Below are positions 1 through 9,000 of a stretch of DNA of 64,000 nucleotides, piece after piece. The stretch comes from Amycolatopsis deserti (GTDB taxonomy: Bacteria; Actinomycetota; Actinomycetes; Mycobacteriales; Pseudonocardiaceae), in the NCBI RefSeq assembly GCF_014653945.1, contig NZ_BNAU01000009.1, positions 240,370-304,369 of the forward strand, given 5' to 3'. The first letter of the stretch is position 1, and each line of letters begins with the position of its first letter. The position numbers and the translations under genes were made by a program. The notes beneath the pieces were generated by a model that worked only from the letters and a program-made list of their open reading frames with translations, did not search any database and was not told the DNA's origin.

Positions 1-1008
1 GACCGCGGCCCGGAGATCGTCGAGGCTTTCGAGCGGCCCGACGGCGACGTGCAGCGCGAACTCGCGCGCTGCCAGGTCGAGCTCGCGACGGAAGTGTGCC
101 ACGGCGCGGAGGAGCTGCTCGACCAGCTCACGCACTTCCGCTCGCGGCTGGCGGGCGAGGCCGCGAAACGGCAGCTGCGCCTGATCGCCACCGGGACGCC
201 GCTGCTGGCCGAGGAGCACCCGCCGAGCCTCACCCCGACCCCGCGCTACCGGCGGATGGGCGAGCACTTCGGCCTGATCGCGCGCACCGGCACCACCTGC
301 GGGTGCCACGTGCACGTGAAGATCCCGGACCGGGGCACCGGGGTGCGGATCAGCAACCACGTCCGGCCGTGGCTGCCGGTGTTGCTCGCGCTCACCGCGA
401 ATTCCCCGTTCGACAGCGGCCACGACACCCGGTACAGCAGCTGGCGGCACGTGTTGTGGTCACGCTGGCCGTCCGCGGGACCGCCGCCCCTGTTCGGCTC
501 GCTCGGCGAGTACGAGTCCCGCGTCGCCGCGATGCTCGAATCCGGCGCGATGATGGACCGGGGCATGATCTACTGGGACATCCGGCTGTCGGAGAAGCGT
601 CCCACGCTGGAATTCCGCATCAGCGACGTGGCGGCGACCGCGCGCGAGGCGACCACGCTGGCCGTGCTGGTGCGCGGTCTCGTCCTCACCGCACTGTCCG
701 AACTGGACTACGCACCGCCCCCGGTGCCCGTCGAGGTGCTGCGGGCCAATCTGTGGCGCGCGGCCCGGGACGGCCTGGACGGCTCCGCGCTGCACCCCGA
801 GACCGGTCGCCTCACGCCGACGCCCGCGCTGGTCGGCCAGCTCGTCGAACGGGTTCGCGGCGCCCTCACCGAAACCGGCGACATCGGCTTCGTGGTGGAG
901 TCGCTGGCCTGGGTGCGCGAGCACGGCAACGGCGCCCAGCGCCAGCGGCGCGCCTACGCCGCCAACGAGTCGCTCACCGACGTGGTGGACCTGCTCAGCC
1001 TGCGATAG
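1..1008 (+). CDS. GCS2-family carboxylate-amine ligase (5' truncated by the window edge)
   Basis: The reading frame is open from the first base, so the N-terminus lies outside the window; an internal GTG at 49 is probably not the start. The protein resembles the glutamate-cysteine ligase type 2 (YbdK) family, ATP-dependent enzymes that join a carboxylate to an amine. Family features seen are the HVHV stretch after CGC (about codon 103 of the visible frame), the SPFDSG segment, and the C-terminal LEFRISD motif. The true substrate cannot be told from sequence, because many members are not glutathione-type ligases. Its stop codon overlaps the 3' end of the convergent aldolase gene by 14 bp. Confidence 0.85.
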   Translation, partial: DRGPEIVEAFERPDGDVQRELARCQVELATEVCHGAEELLDQLTHFRSRLAGEAAKRQLRLIATGTPLLAEEHPPSLTPTPRYRRMGEHFGLIARTGTTCGCHVHVKIPDRGTGVRISNHVRPWLPVLLALTANSPFDSGHDTRYSSWRHVLWSRWPSAGPPPLFGSLGEYESRVAAMLESGAMMDRGMIYWDIRLSEKRPTLEFRISDVAATAREATTLAVLVRGLVLTALSELDYAPPPVPVEVLRANLWRAARDGLDGSALHPETGRLTPTPALVGQLVERVRGALTETGDIGFVVESLAWVREHGNGAQRQRRAYAANESLTDVVDLLSLR

Positions 1009-1600
1009 CTCGCTTCAGCGCGGCCAAGGCTTCCGGATCCGCCAGGGCCGAGCCGACCGCGACGGCCCGGCACCCGGCGGCGAGGAAGTCCGCGGCGTTG
1101 CCGGCGTCGATGCCGCCGGTGGCCACGAACCGCACCGAGGGGAACGGCGCGAGCTGGGCGGTGATCCAGTCCGCGCCCAGCTGGCGGGCGGGAAACGCTT
1201 TCAGCCAGGTGTTCCCCAGGGCCAGAGCGTTCGCGATCTCGGTCGCCGTCGCCACGCCGGGCAGGTGCGGCAGGCCGAGCCGCTGCGACTCGGCGACCAC
1301 GTCCGGGTGCAGTCCGGGCGCCACGGTGAACTCGGCGCCGGCCTCCCGCACCGCGGCCAGCTGGTCCACTGTGGTCACCGTGCCCGCGCCGACGCTCTTG
1401 CCCCGCTCGGCCGCCGCCTCGACGGCCGCCTGCAGCGAGGGCATCGCGTCCGGCGTCTGCACCGGGATCTCCACCAGTTCGACCCCGAACTCCCAAGCAC
1501 GCGTGCACATGTCCACAGTCGTTTGTGGATCGAGGCCGCGGAAGATGCCCAGCACGGGGTTGCGGTCGAGGTGCGCGGCGAAGAAGTCAGCGGCGTCCAT
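995..1600 (-). CDS. eda: KDPG/KHG aldolase (2-dehydro-3-deoxyphosphogluconate aldolase)
   Basis: A 201-aa class I aldolase that would cleave 2-keto-3-deoxy-6-phosphogluconate to pyruvate and glyceraldehyde-3-phosphate. Lys134 in WLKAFPA is the expected Schiff-base lysine and Glu44 in VEIPVQT the general acid/base; GAGTV (71-75) and ATGGI are the usual phosphate-binding segments. The length is typical. I chose the ATG at 1600 because a GAGGAGA ribosome site sits about 5 nt upstream and the protein then begins at the conserved region. It overlaps the end of iclR by 14 bp, which suggests co-translation. With kdgK upstream it completes ketodeoxygluconate breakdown. Confidence 0.92.
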   Translation of the reverse strand: MDAADFFAAHLDRNPVLGIFRGLDPQTTVDMCTRAWEFGVELVEIPVQTPDAMPSLQAAVEAAAERGKSVGAGTVTTVDQLAAVREAGAEFTVAPGLHPDVVAESQRLGLPHLPGVATATEIANALALGNTWLKAFPARQLGADWITAQLAPFPSVRFVATGGIDAGNAADFLAAGCRAVAVGSALADPEALAALKRAIAG

Positions 1601-2342
1601 GGTCGTCTCCTCCCCAGCCCAGTGCCCGGGAGATCCGGTGGGCGGCGGTCCGGTATTCGTCGAGGTGGGCACGCAGCTCGGCCAGCGGGGCGACGACCTT
1701 GAGCGCGGTGACGGACAGGCTGTGCGTCACCTGGCCGCGCGCGTCGTACACCGGCAGTGCCACGCAGTTCAGGAAGTCCTCGTGTTCGCCGTCGTCCTCG
1801 GCCCAGCCGCGTTCGCGGACGCGGTCCAGCTCGGCGGACAGTTCCTCGGGGCCGGTGAGCGTGGTCGGCGTGAAGCGTTCGTAGTCGCAAATGGACAGCC
1901 AGCGCGCGCGATCCGGCTGGTGGGCGAGGATCGCCTTGGCGACGCCGGCGGTGTGCAGGATGGCCGGCAACCCGATGCGCGAGCCCATCGCGACGCTGCC
2001 GCGGCCGTCGATCTTGTCCACGTACACCACGCGGTCGCCAGCGAGTTCCGCGAAGTGGACGGTGTGGCCGGATCGGTCGCTCAGCTCCTGCAGGATCGGC
2101 CGGGCCAGCGCGCGGGCCTCGACCTGGTCCAGGGCGAGCTGGCCGTAGGCGATGAGCTGGAAGCCCATGGCGTAGCGGTGGTCCGGGACGCGCCGGACGA
2201 ACCCGCCGTCCTCGAGGGTCTGCAGGATCCGCAACGCGGTCGACTTGTGGACGCCGAGGTGGTCGGCGATCTCGCCGAGCGTACGGTGGCGGCGGGAGAC
2301 GAACGCGACGATGTCGATCGCGCGGGCGACGGTCTGGGACAT
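1587..2342 (-). CDS. IclR-family transcriptional regulator
   Basis: A 251-aa regulator with an N-terminal winged helix-turn-helix (about residues 5-60, including LGEIADHLGVHKSTALRIL) and a C-terminal IclR ligand-binding domain (about 75-245). It is probably the local repressor or activator of ketodeoxygluconate use, by analogy with KdgR proteins; this is inferred from its place between kdgK and the aldolase gene. Its start codon overlaps the stop of a duplicated mini-ORF as TGATG, so translation is likely coupled to the unit upstream. No separate promoter is visible in the 174 bp between kdgK and iclR, which is filled by tandem repeats. Confidence 0.9.
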   Translation of the reverse strand: MSQTVARAIDIVAFVSRRHRTLGEIADHLGVHKSTALRILQTLEDGGFVRRVPDHRYAMGFQLIAYGQLALDQVEARALARPILQELSDRSGHTVHFAELAGDRVVYVDKIDGRGSVAMGSRIGLPAILHTAGVAKAILAHQPDRARWLSICDYERFTPTTLTGPEELSAELDRVRERGWAEDDGEHEDFLNCVALPVYDARGQVTHSLSVTALKVVAPLAELRAHLDEYRTAAHRISRALGWGGDDHGRR

Positions 2343-2431
2343 CAGGCCGGCTCCGAGATGATTTCGGACGTGGGCGGCAACTCGGCGAAGTCCGAGGGTC
2401 CTGCGAGCACCCGTGCGGCGATCTGGGACAT
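2342..2431 (-). CDS. Second duplicated mini-ORF at the kdgK-iclR junction (29 aa)
   Basis: An open frame of 29 codons starting MSQIAARVL and ending SEPA. Its first residues copy the start of IclR (MSQTVARA), and the rest copies the last ~23 residues of the ketodeoxygluconate kinase (RVLEEPSDFAELP). Start and stop are linked to the neighbouring frames by TGATG overlaps (stop at 2342-2344 with the iclR ATG at 2340-2342). It therefore looks like a by-product of a tandem duplication that kept the coupled stop/start. Whether the peptide is stable or has any role is unknown; it may only carry ribosomes across to iclR. Confidence 0.5.
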   Translation of the reverse strand: MSQIAARVLAGPSDFAELPPTSEIISEPA

Positions 2432-2517
2432 CAGGCCAGCCCCGGGATGATCTGGGCGGCGGGCGGCAACTCGGCGCAGTCCGACGGTTCCTCGAGTACC
2501 CGAGCGATCTGGGACAT
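2431..2517 (-). CDS. First duplicated mini-ORF at the kdgK-iclR junction (28 aa)
   Basis: An open frame of 28 codons, MSQIARVLEEPSD at the start and IIPGLA at the end. It fuses an iclR-like start to a copy of the kdgK C-terminus. Its ATG (2515-2517) overlaps the kdgK stop (2517-2519), and its stop (2431-2433) overlaps the ATG of the next mini-ORF, both as TGATG. The reading frame has survived divergence from the parent copy, which is the main reason to list it. Product function is unknown. Confidence 0.5.
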   Translation of the reverse strand: MSQIARVLEEPSDCAELPPAAQIIPGLA

Positions 2518-3416
2518 CAGGCCAACTCCGCGATGATCTCGGCAGCCGACGGCAACTCGGCGAAATCCGACGGCTCCTCGAGCACCCGAGCGGCGGCGTA
2601 GTGCCCCAGCTTCAGTCGGGTGATTTCGTCGCGGTCGTCGAGGAAACCGCTGAGCCACCCCGCGGCGAACGCGTCCCCGGCGCCGACGGCGTCCACCACA
2701 TCGACCTTTGTGGACGGTGCACGGTGGACTCCGCTCGGCGTGAAGCTGACCGCCTCGACCGCCGCGTCCTTGACCACCAGGTAGCGGGGCCGGTCGAGGA
2801 GGGCGCGCACGCTCTCCGCGTCGGTCGTACCCCACAGGGCCTCGGCCTCATCCCGGCCGACGAAGACGATGTCGCTGTCCTGGGCCAGATCGCGCAGGAC
2901 CTCGGGCGCGTCCCCGTGCCAGAGCTGGGGGCGGTGGTTGACGTCGAAGCTGACGAGGCCGGGACCGCGGACGAGGGCGCGGGTGGCTTCGCGGGCCTGG
3001 CCGGAGAGGGCGGCGGTGATGCCGGAGACGTGCACGAGCCGCGCCGGGTGGGCGGTCCAGCGGGCGATGTCGGCGGTCGTGATGGCGGAGGCGGCCGAGC
3101 CGGCGCGGTAGTAGTAGACGCGGGTGCCGGCCGGGGTGGGGTCCTTGAAGTAGACCGCGGTGGGGCGGTGCTCGTCGCGGCGGACCAGGGAGGTGTCGAC
3201 GCCGTGGCGCTGGAGGTCGTCGAGGACGAGGTCACCGAGCGGGTCGGCACCGAGCGCACTCGCCCAAGCCGCCTTGTGCCCGAGGCGAGCCAACAACGCC
3301 GCGACGTTCGACTCCGCCCCGCCCGGCCGCAGCAGGAAGCGGCTTCCGGAGACCAGACGACCGCCCGCCTCGGGCGTGACCATGACCATGGTCTCGCCGA
3401 CCGTCAGCACATCCAT
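2517..3416 (-). CDS. kdgK: 2-keto-3-deoxygluconate kinase (PfkB family)
   Basis: A 299-aa PfkB sugar kinase. The N-terminal glycine pair is seen in RPGGAESNVA (residues 30-39), and the C-terminal signature DAVGAGDAF places the catalytic base at Asp248. Together with the aldolase downstream it points to phosphorylation of 2-keto-3-deoxygluconate; other ketoses or ribose-like sugars are possible substrates for this family. The ATG at 3416 has a GGAGG site 4 nt upstream. It is the first gene of the leftward operon kdgK, two mini-ORFs, iclR, eda. Its C-terminus (residues ~277-299) is the part duplicated downstream. Confidence 0.87.
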   Translation of the reverse strand: MDVLTVGETMVMVTPEAGGRLVSGSRFLLRPGGAESNVAALLARLGHKAAWASALGADPLGDLVLDDLQRHGVDTSLVRRDEHRPTAVYFKDPTPAGTRVYYYRAGSAASAITTADIARWTAHPARLVHVSGITAALSGQAREATRALVRGPGLVSFDVNHRPQLWHGDAPEVLRDLAQDSDIVFVGRDEAEALWGTTDAESVRALLDRPRYLVVKDAAVEAVSFTPSGVHRAPSTKVDVVDAVGAGDAFAAGWLSGFLDDRDEITRLKLGHYAAARVLEEPSDFAELPSAAEIIAELA

Positions 3417-3426
3417 TCGGCCTCCG

Positions 3427-3460
3427 TTGCAGATGTTGCAATGCAGTTGTTCTTATTGCA
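3427..3460 (-). promoter_or_regulatory. Putative operator of the kdgK operon (TTGCA repeats)
   Basis: TTGCA occurs at 3427-3431, 3436-3440 and 3456-3460 in an unusually AT-rich stretch just before kdgK. The last two are the self-complementary core TTGCAA spaced 20 bp apart, close to two helical turns. This would suit a dimer-of-dimers regulator such as the IclR protein encoded in the operon. That link is inferred. Confidence 0.4.
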
Positions 3461-3590
3461 ATATATCAGCGGTAGTGAGGTGCTTCTGACGAGGGCTCGC
3501 TGCGCCGAGTTCCGGACCCAGGGATCAGCGGATCAGCGGCCACCGGCACCCCGCGGCTGTGACCAGCAGGTCTCAGATCAGAACTCGGTC

Positions 3591-4065
3591 GGCTAAGTGG
3601 CTGAGCCACTTAGCCAGGAGGCCAGCCGACCACAGCTAGCCCGCTAGCCAGTGGCCGAGCCACTCCGCCACGCGGCCAAGTGGCTGAGCCACTGAGCCAC
3701 TCACCGCCTCCAGGCTGAGCCACCCGTTCGGTGCAGTGGCTGAGCCACTGCACCACTTGCTATCTAGGCGGCCAGCCCGCCGCCCAGCTACCCCGCGGCC
3801 AGCTACCCCCGCCAGGCAGTGGTCAAGCCACTCCCGCCACTCGGCCAAATCCCGACCTCCACCTGCCTGCCCAGCCGCCCGCGCGGCCCAGTGGGCGAGC
3901 CACTCCACCGGCCCAGTGGTCGAGCCACTCCACCCACTCACCTTTCGCAGCCGCCCTCCCGGCCAGTTGCCGAGCCACTCCGCCACTCGGCCGAAACGTG
4001 GCCGAACCACCCGACTTGCACCCACTTGCCCAGCGGCCCGCGCGGGGCCAAGTGGTCGAGCCACT
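3591..4065. repeat. Array of about ten short palindromes, consensus AGTGGCTGAGCCACT
   Basis: This 0.8-kb gene-free stretch contains about ten copies of a 15-bp palindrome (7-bp arms around one G). Clear copies: 3591-3615 (12-bp perfect arms), 3650-3664, 3679-3693, 3731-3753 (11-bp perfect arms), 3818-3832, 3890-3904, 3915-3929 and 4051-4065; decayed copies at 3965-3979 and 3998-4010. The flanking arms differ between copies while the core is kept. I see no coding frame with normal codon bias between 3417 and 4196. Confidence 0.8.
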
Positions 4066-4196
4066 CTGCCACTTGGCCATCCATGCGGCCGTCCGGCCGC
4101 CCACCCGCTCGGCCGCGTAAAGCGCCGCGCCCCCGGCAATCCCGCACGAGCCACCCTCCCGGGGCCGCCGTAGCCTGCCGGTCGCGCCGAGCGCCG

Positions 4197-4997
4197 TCAG
4201 GAGTGGCGCGCGTACCGGCCCGGCGGCTCCCCCACCACGGCGGTGAACTCGCGCGTCAGGTGGGCCTGGTCGGCGTACCCGAGGTCCGCCGCGAGCGCCG
4301 CCCAGTCCACTGACTCCGCCCGCGCCGCGCGCTCGGCCGCGTCGTAGATCCGGTAGCGGCGCAGCACCCACTTCGGGCTCACGCCGACGTGGTCGGCGAA
4401 CGCCCGCTGCAACTGCCGCACGCTCAACCCGCCCCGGGCGGCCAGGTCCTCGACGCGCCGCAGATTCCGGTCGCGCGCCGCGAGTTCGGCGAGGGCTGTC
4501 GTGTCCTCCGACGGCTGACGCTCGTCCGGCACCAGCGGGGCGAGGGCCGCGTCGACCAGCTTCGCGATCTCGGCGCCGTCGGTGTCGTCCTTCAGCGCCG
4601 CGATCACCGCGGGCTCGGCCGGGTGCAGCGCCGGGAACTCCTCGGCGACCGGGCGCACCGTGTCGGTGATCGTGGACAGCGGCCGGCCCAGGAACGGCCG
4701 GAACCCGCCGGGCCGGAACATCACGCCCAGCGCCCGCCCGCGCCCGGACAGCCGCCGGGTGAAGCGCTCGGTCCGCACACCGGTGACCGTGCCCACGTCG
4801 TCGAACACGACGTTGACCACCGGGTGCACGAGGACGTGCTGCTCGTAGACGTCGGGCAAGTCCCACGAAACGAGCCAGTAGCGGTCGACGAACCGATCCA
4901 CCCCTGGCGAGGGCGGGAACCGGGTCAGCTCGAACCGCCGCAGCCCCGCCTTCGGGTGCAGGATGCCGCGGCTGTCCCGCTCGACCGGCTCGACCAC
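4197..4997 (-). CDS. AraC-family transcriptional regulator
   Basis: A 266-aa regulator with a non-canonical N-terminal domain of the kind paired with AraC helix-turn-helix domains in actinobacteria (residues ~15-150). A C-terminal AraC DNA-binding domain follows (about 165-262), ending with ALAADLGYADQAHLTREF and a PPGRYA tail. A TACCCT -10-like box lies 7 nt before the GTG start, so the transcript may be leaderless. It is divergent from the DUF3224 gene with only about 60 bp between them, so that gene is a plausible target. The ligand is unknown. Confidence 0.85.
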   Translation of the reverse strand: MVEPVERDSRGILHPKAGLRRFELTRFPPSPGVDRFVDRYWLVSWDLPDVYEQHVLVHPVVNVVFDDVGTVTGVRTERFTRRLSGRGRALGVMFRPGGFRPFLGRPLSTITDTVRPVAEEFPALHPAEPAVIAALKDDTDGAEIAKLVDAALAPLVPDERQPSEDTTALAELAARDRNLRRVEDLAARGGLSVRQLQRAFADHVGVSPKWVLRRYRIYDAAERAARAESVDWAALAADLGYADQAHLTREFTAVVGEPPGRYARHS

Positions 4998-5058
4998 GCC
5001 TGCGAGGGTAGTCGCGTTTCTTCAAGACCGGCCGCCGGAGGGCGCCTAGCGTGCGGTG

Positions 5059-5454
5059 ATGACGACACGCGCGGAATGCACCTTCACCAGCCGAAGCAGC
5101 GAAACCACCCCGCGCGAGTGGGCCGGCGGATCGATGGCTCGGACGCGGTGGCTCAAGGAATTCACCGGCGATCTCGAGGGCACGAGCGTCGTCGAAGCCA
5201 TCATGCTTCAGGTGGAGCCCCCACCGGGCGGCGAGGCGAGCGCGATCTACGTCGGCATCGAGCGGTTCGAGTGCAGCGTCCACGGGCGCAAGGGCAGCTT
5301 CCTGCTGACCCACAACGCCACCGCGCATGGCGACGACTCCGGCGGCGAGTGGACCATCGTGCCCGGCTCCGGCGGCGATGAGCTGACGGGAATCACCGGT
5401 CGCGGCGAAATCCTTCCGGACCACCACTTCGTGCTGGACTACAGGCTGCCCTGA
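5059..5454 (+). CDS. DUF3224 domain protein
   Basis: A 131-aa protein fitting the DUF3224 family, small single-domain beta-barrel-like proteins of unknown function common in actinobacteria. The recognisable parts are the FTGDLEGTS segment near residue 40, the YVGIERFECSVHGRKGSF centre and the GRGEI...DYRLP end. I prefer the ATG at 5059 to the GTG at 5056: a TAGCGT -10-like box ends 6 nt upstream, consistent with a leaderless transcript. The divergent AraC gene may control it. The enzymatic role is unknown. Confidence 0.75.
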   Translation: MTTRAECTFTSRSSETTPREWAGGSMARTRWLKEFTGDLEGTSVVEAIMLQVEPPPGGEASAIYVGIERFECSVHGRKGSFLLTHNATAHGDDSGGEWTIVPGSGGDELTGITGRGEILPDHHFVLDYRLP

Positions 5455-5593
5455 TTCGGCGGGGTGCCGCGGCTGCCAACGCAAGCCGGACGACCACGCC
5501 CCACCCTTCCGGCAGCCGGCAACGTCAGTGGGGTCCGCGGGTCGGCCCGCCGCGCGGCAGCCCTGCGATCCGGCGACCGGCAACGGAAGTGGG

Positions 5594-6051
5594 CCGACTA
5601 CGCCCCAGACCTCCCCGCCCCCGATCCACAGCCGATCTTTGGTCGCCGACCAGGGTTGTCAAGGTACTCTTTCCCGCCTTGACACGCCTGCTCGGCGACC
5701 GAAACACAATCAGGAATCGGGGGCGGGGGAGGTCGCCCAAGGTGACCGTTCGGCGCCGTAAGGCGCCCTCCGCCCGCAGGGCGGACTCCCCGCCAACAGA
5801 AGGCGCGGGTTTAAAGATCAAGAGATGTCCTCGCCGGACGGGCAGGCTCCGGGATGACGGGGACCGTTGTCGTCTCACCTCGGGTGGGTGGGCAGCTGGG
5901 TGGTCATCCCGTCGCCTTCCGGTTTGTGCATATCACCTTGAGCCAGCGCCGCAAGGTTGCGTAGCTCGGCCGCCGGTGAGCATGCAGGTTGCGGCCCTGG
6001 CTCAAGGTGATCGTTCCGGTGTCAGGCGACGGGATGACCACCCAGCTCCGC
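5594..6051 (+). repeat. 460-bp structured element, left copy
   Basis: This fills the 5455-6070 gap and is repeated in inverted orientation at 17174-17634. Three structured parts are visible. First, a 60-bp hairpin at 5641-5700 (GGTCGCCGA / TCGGCGACC outer arms, TGTCAAGG / CCTTGACA inner arms). Second, GGCGCC and TCCGCCC hairpins near 5753-5790. Third, a long near-palindrome at 5890-6047 whose outer 23-bp arms pair perfectly. It begins 19 bp after the stop codon of the 1349-aa hybrid kinase gene, in the position of a terminator. No coding frame is credible. The 5455-5593 part holds nothing I recognise. Confidence 0.85.
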
Positions 6052-6070
6052 CTCGGTCGGCAGACCGGCG

Positions 6071-9000
6071 TCAGTTCTTCCAGTTGCGCCGCATGCGGAC
6101 TTCGCTGCCCTGCTCGCCGGGGGTGATGTCCACCTCCGTCATCAGCGCGCGCATCAAGCCGACCCCGCGGCCGCGGATTCCCGGGTCCGCGGGCGGCGGC
6201 CGCCAGGTGCCGTCGTCCGTGATCACTACCTCCACGGTCCCCTCGGCGGCCGTGGCGGTCAGCGTCAGGGTGCCCTCGCCGCTTCCGGAGTACCCGTGTT
6301 CGATCGAGTTGGTGCACGCCTCGTCCACGGCGAGGATCACGTCCTGCGCCGGCTCGTCCGGAACGTCGGACTCGGCCAGCCACTGCCGCAGCTCCCACCG
6401 CATGTCGACCAGGCTCCGCGGCACCGCGGGCAGGTTCAGGCGCAACGGCCCGGGCGGGTGCACGTACACCAGCACCGCCACGTCGTCGTTGTGCCCCGAC
6501 GGCGGCAGCAGCCGGTCCAGCAGGTGCTCGGTGATCTCGGCCGACTGCCGCCGCGGCACCTCCCGCAGCGCCACCCGCGCGCCCTCGATCGCCTCGTCGA
6601 TCGGCTGCCCGTGCCGCTCCACCAGGCCATCCGTGTACAGCAACAACACCGAACCCGGCCGCAGCGGCACTGTCGCGCGCGGGCGGTCCTTCGACCGGCG
6701 CACCGCCAGCGGCACCGACAACGCCTGGTCCAGCAGCTGATCGCTGCCGTCCGCGTGGCTCAGCACCGCCGACGGGTGCCCGGCACTGGAATACGTCACG
6801 ATCCCGGCCACCGGATCCACCACCGCGCAGAACACCGTCGTGCACAACGCGCCCGGGATCTGCCGCGCGAACCCGTCCAGCTGGTCCAGCGCACGCGCCG
6901 GATCGCCGTAGCTGAGCAACAACGCACTGCACGCACTGCGCAACTGCCCCATCACCGACGCCGCCGCCAGCCCACGCCCCACGCAATCCCCGACGACCAC
7001 CGCGATCCGGCCGTCCGGCAACCGCGCCACGTCGTACCAGTCGCCGCCGACCTCCAGCGGCCGCACCGCCGGCTCGTACCGCACCGCGAACCCGCCCGGC
7101 AGATCCGTCGGGCCCAGGATGGCGTGCTGCAACGTCAGGGCGACCGCGCGCGCCTCGTCGTAGCTGCGGGCCCGGCCGAGCGCCTGCGCGAGCTGCGCCA
7201 CCAGCATCCCGAACAGCGCCCGGTCCTCGGCGCCCAGCACCTGGTCCACCCGCTCGGCCCACACCACCGAATCACCACTACCGAGCGCGGCGCCGAGTTC
7301 GCGCCCCGCGGCGCCCGGCCAGATCTGCCCGGGCGGCTGACGGCGCGCCCGGTCCAGCCGCTCGTACAGCTCCGGGTCCAGCTCGTCGAACGAGCCGGCC
7401 TCCGGATCTCCGGCGAGCAGCCCGCCGCTTTCCACCGTCGGCCACACCGCCGCCACCACGCGCGTCGCACCGAGGATCGCCCGCAACGCGGACACCCCGG
7501 CGTGCAGCACCTCCGACACGTCGGTCGCGGCCGCCAGGTCCGCGGCGAACGCGGCCAGCACCGCCTCCCGGTCCGCCGCCTTCTTCTCGACCGTGACGTC
7601 CCGCAACGTCCCCAGCAGCCAAGCGCGCCCGTCGCCCTCGGCGACGCGCGTGAGGGTCAGCGCCGCCCACGCCTCACCGCCGTCGGGACGCCGGACCACG
7701 ACTGACACCTCGTGACCGTCGCCGAGGTAGCCCACCAGATCGTCAGCAGGCACGCGGGCCGCGTCCTCGCCCAGCCACGGGTACGGCCACGCCATCGGCA
7801 GGCTTTCCGCGCCGTGGCCGGTGATCGCGGTGAACGCGGCGTTGACCTCGACCACCTCGCCACCGCTCTCGGCGACGAACACGCCTTCCCGCAACGACTC
7901 GAACAACGCGCGCCGGAACTCCGACTCGCGCCGCCGCAGACCGGACAGCGCCAGGTTCGCCCGCACCCGCGCGAGCAGTTCCGCACCGGAAAACGGTTTC
8001 GGCAGGTAGTCGTCGGCGCCGGCCTCCAGTCCCGACACCGCCGCCTCGACCCCGGCGCGCGCGGACAGGAACAGCACCGGCACCGACTTGGTGGCCGGTT
8101 CCGCGCGCAGCGCCCGGATCAGCCCGAACCCGTCCAGCCGCGGCATCATCACGTCGGACAGCACCAGGTCCGGCCGGTGCCGTCGCGCCAGCTCCAGCCC
8201 CTCGACTCCGTCGCGCGCCAGCAGGACCCGGCCCAACGGGCGCAGCAACCGCGCGATGAACCGGCTCAGATCCGTGTTGTCCTCGACCACCAGCAGCGTC
8301 GGGCCGGACCCGTCGCCGGCCACCGGCTCCGGTGCGTCTTCGCCGCCGGCACGCCACTGCAGCGCTTCGTCGCGGTAGGCGGGCGCCGCCATCAGCGCGC
8401 GGTCGGTGGGCGGTGGCGCGACCGCCGCGAGGGGCAACCGGACCGTGAACGTGCTGCCGGCCCCCTCGACCGAATCGGCCGACACCGTGCCGTCGTGCAA
8501 CCGCACCAGTTCCCACACCAGCGCCAGCCCGATCCCGGCGCCCTCGTGGGACCGGCCCTCGCGCCCGCGCGCCCGGTGGAACCGCTGGAACAGCCGGGGC
8601 AGCTCGTCGGCCGGGATGCCGACGCCGGTGTCGGCAACGGTCAGCTCGGCGTGCCCGTCCCGCTCCCGCAGCCGGACCGCGACCCCGCCCTCGCGGGTGT
8701 ACTTGAGCCCGTTGGACAGCAGGTTGAGGACGACCTTCTCCCACATGTCCGGATCCACCGTCACCGCGCGCGGCAGCGGCGGGCAGTCGATCTCGAACCG
8801 CAGCCCAGCGCGCCGCACGGCCGGGGCGAAGCTCTCCGCGATCTCCGTGGTCAGCGCGGCCAAGTCGTGTGGCGCCGCCGCCGGCTGCAGGTGCCCGGCC
8901 TCGATCTTGGCGAAGTCGAGCAGGTCGTCGACCAGCCGCCGCAACCGCCCGGCGTTGCGGTGCACCAGCTCCAGCCGTTCGCGCTGCCCCGGCGGCAACG

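Larger units (their letters stand above)
2340..2600. repeat. Three-unit tandem duplication of the kdgK 3' end / iclR start
   Basis: Three imperfect units of 86-90 bp run from about 2341, 2430 and 2516. Each unit starts (minus strand) at the TGATG stop/start and carries a copy of the last ~23 codons of kdgK. Unit identity is about 80% by eye. The simplest history is one kdgK-iclR overlap of TGATG followed by two tandem duplications across it. Confidence 0.85.

Noticed and set aside
3823..5583. Long open frame across the palindrome array and the AraC gene (minus strand)
   Set aside because: It is a GC-bias shadow: no domain, and it overlaps the well-supported AraC gene in another frame.
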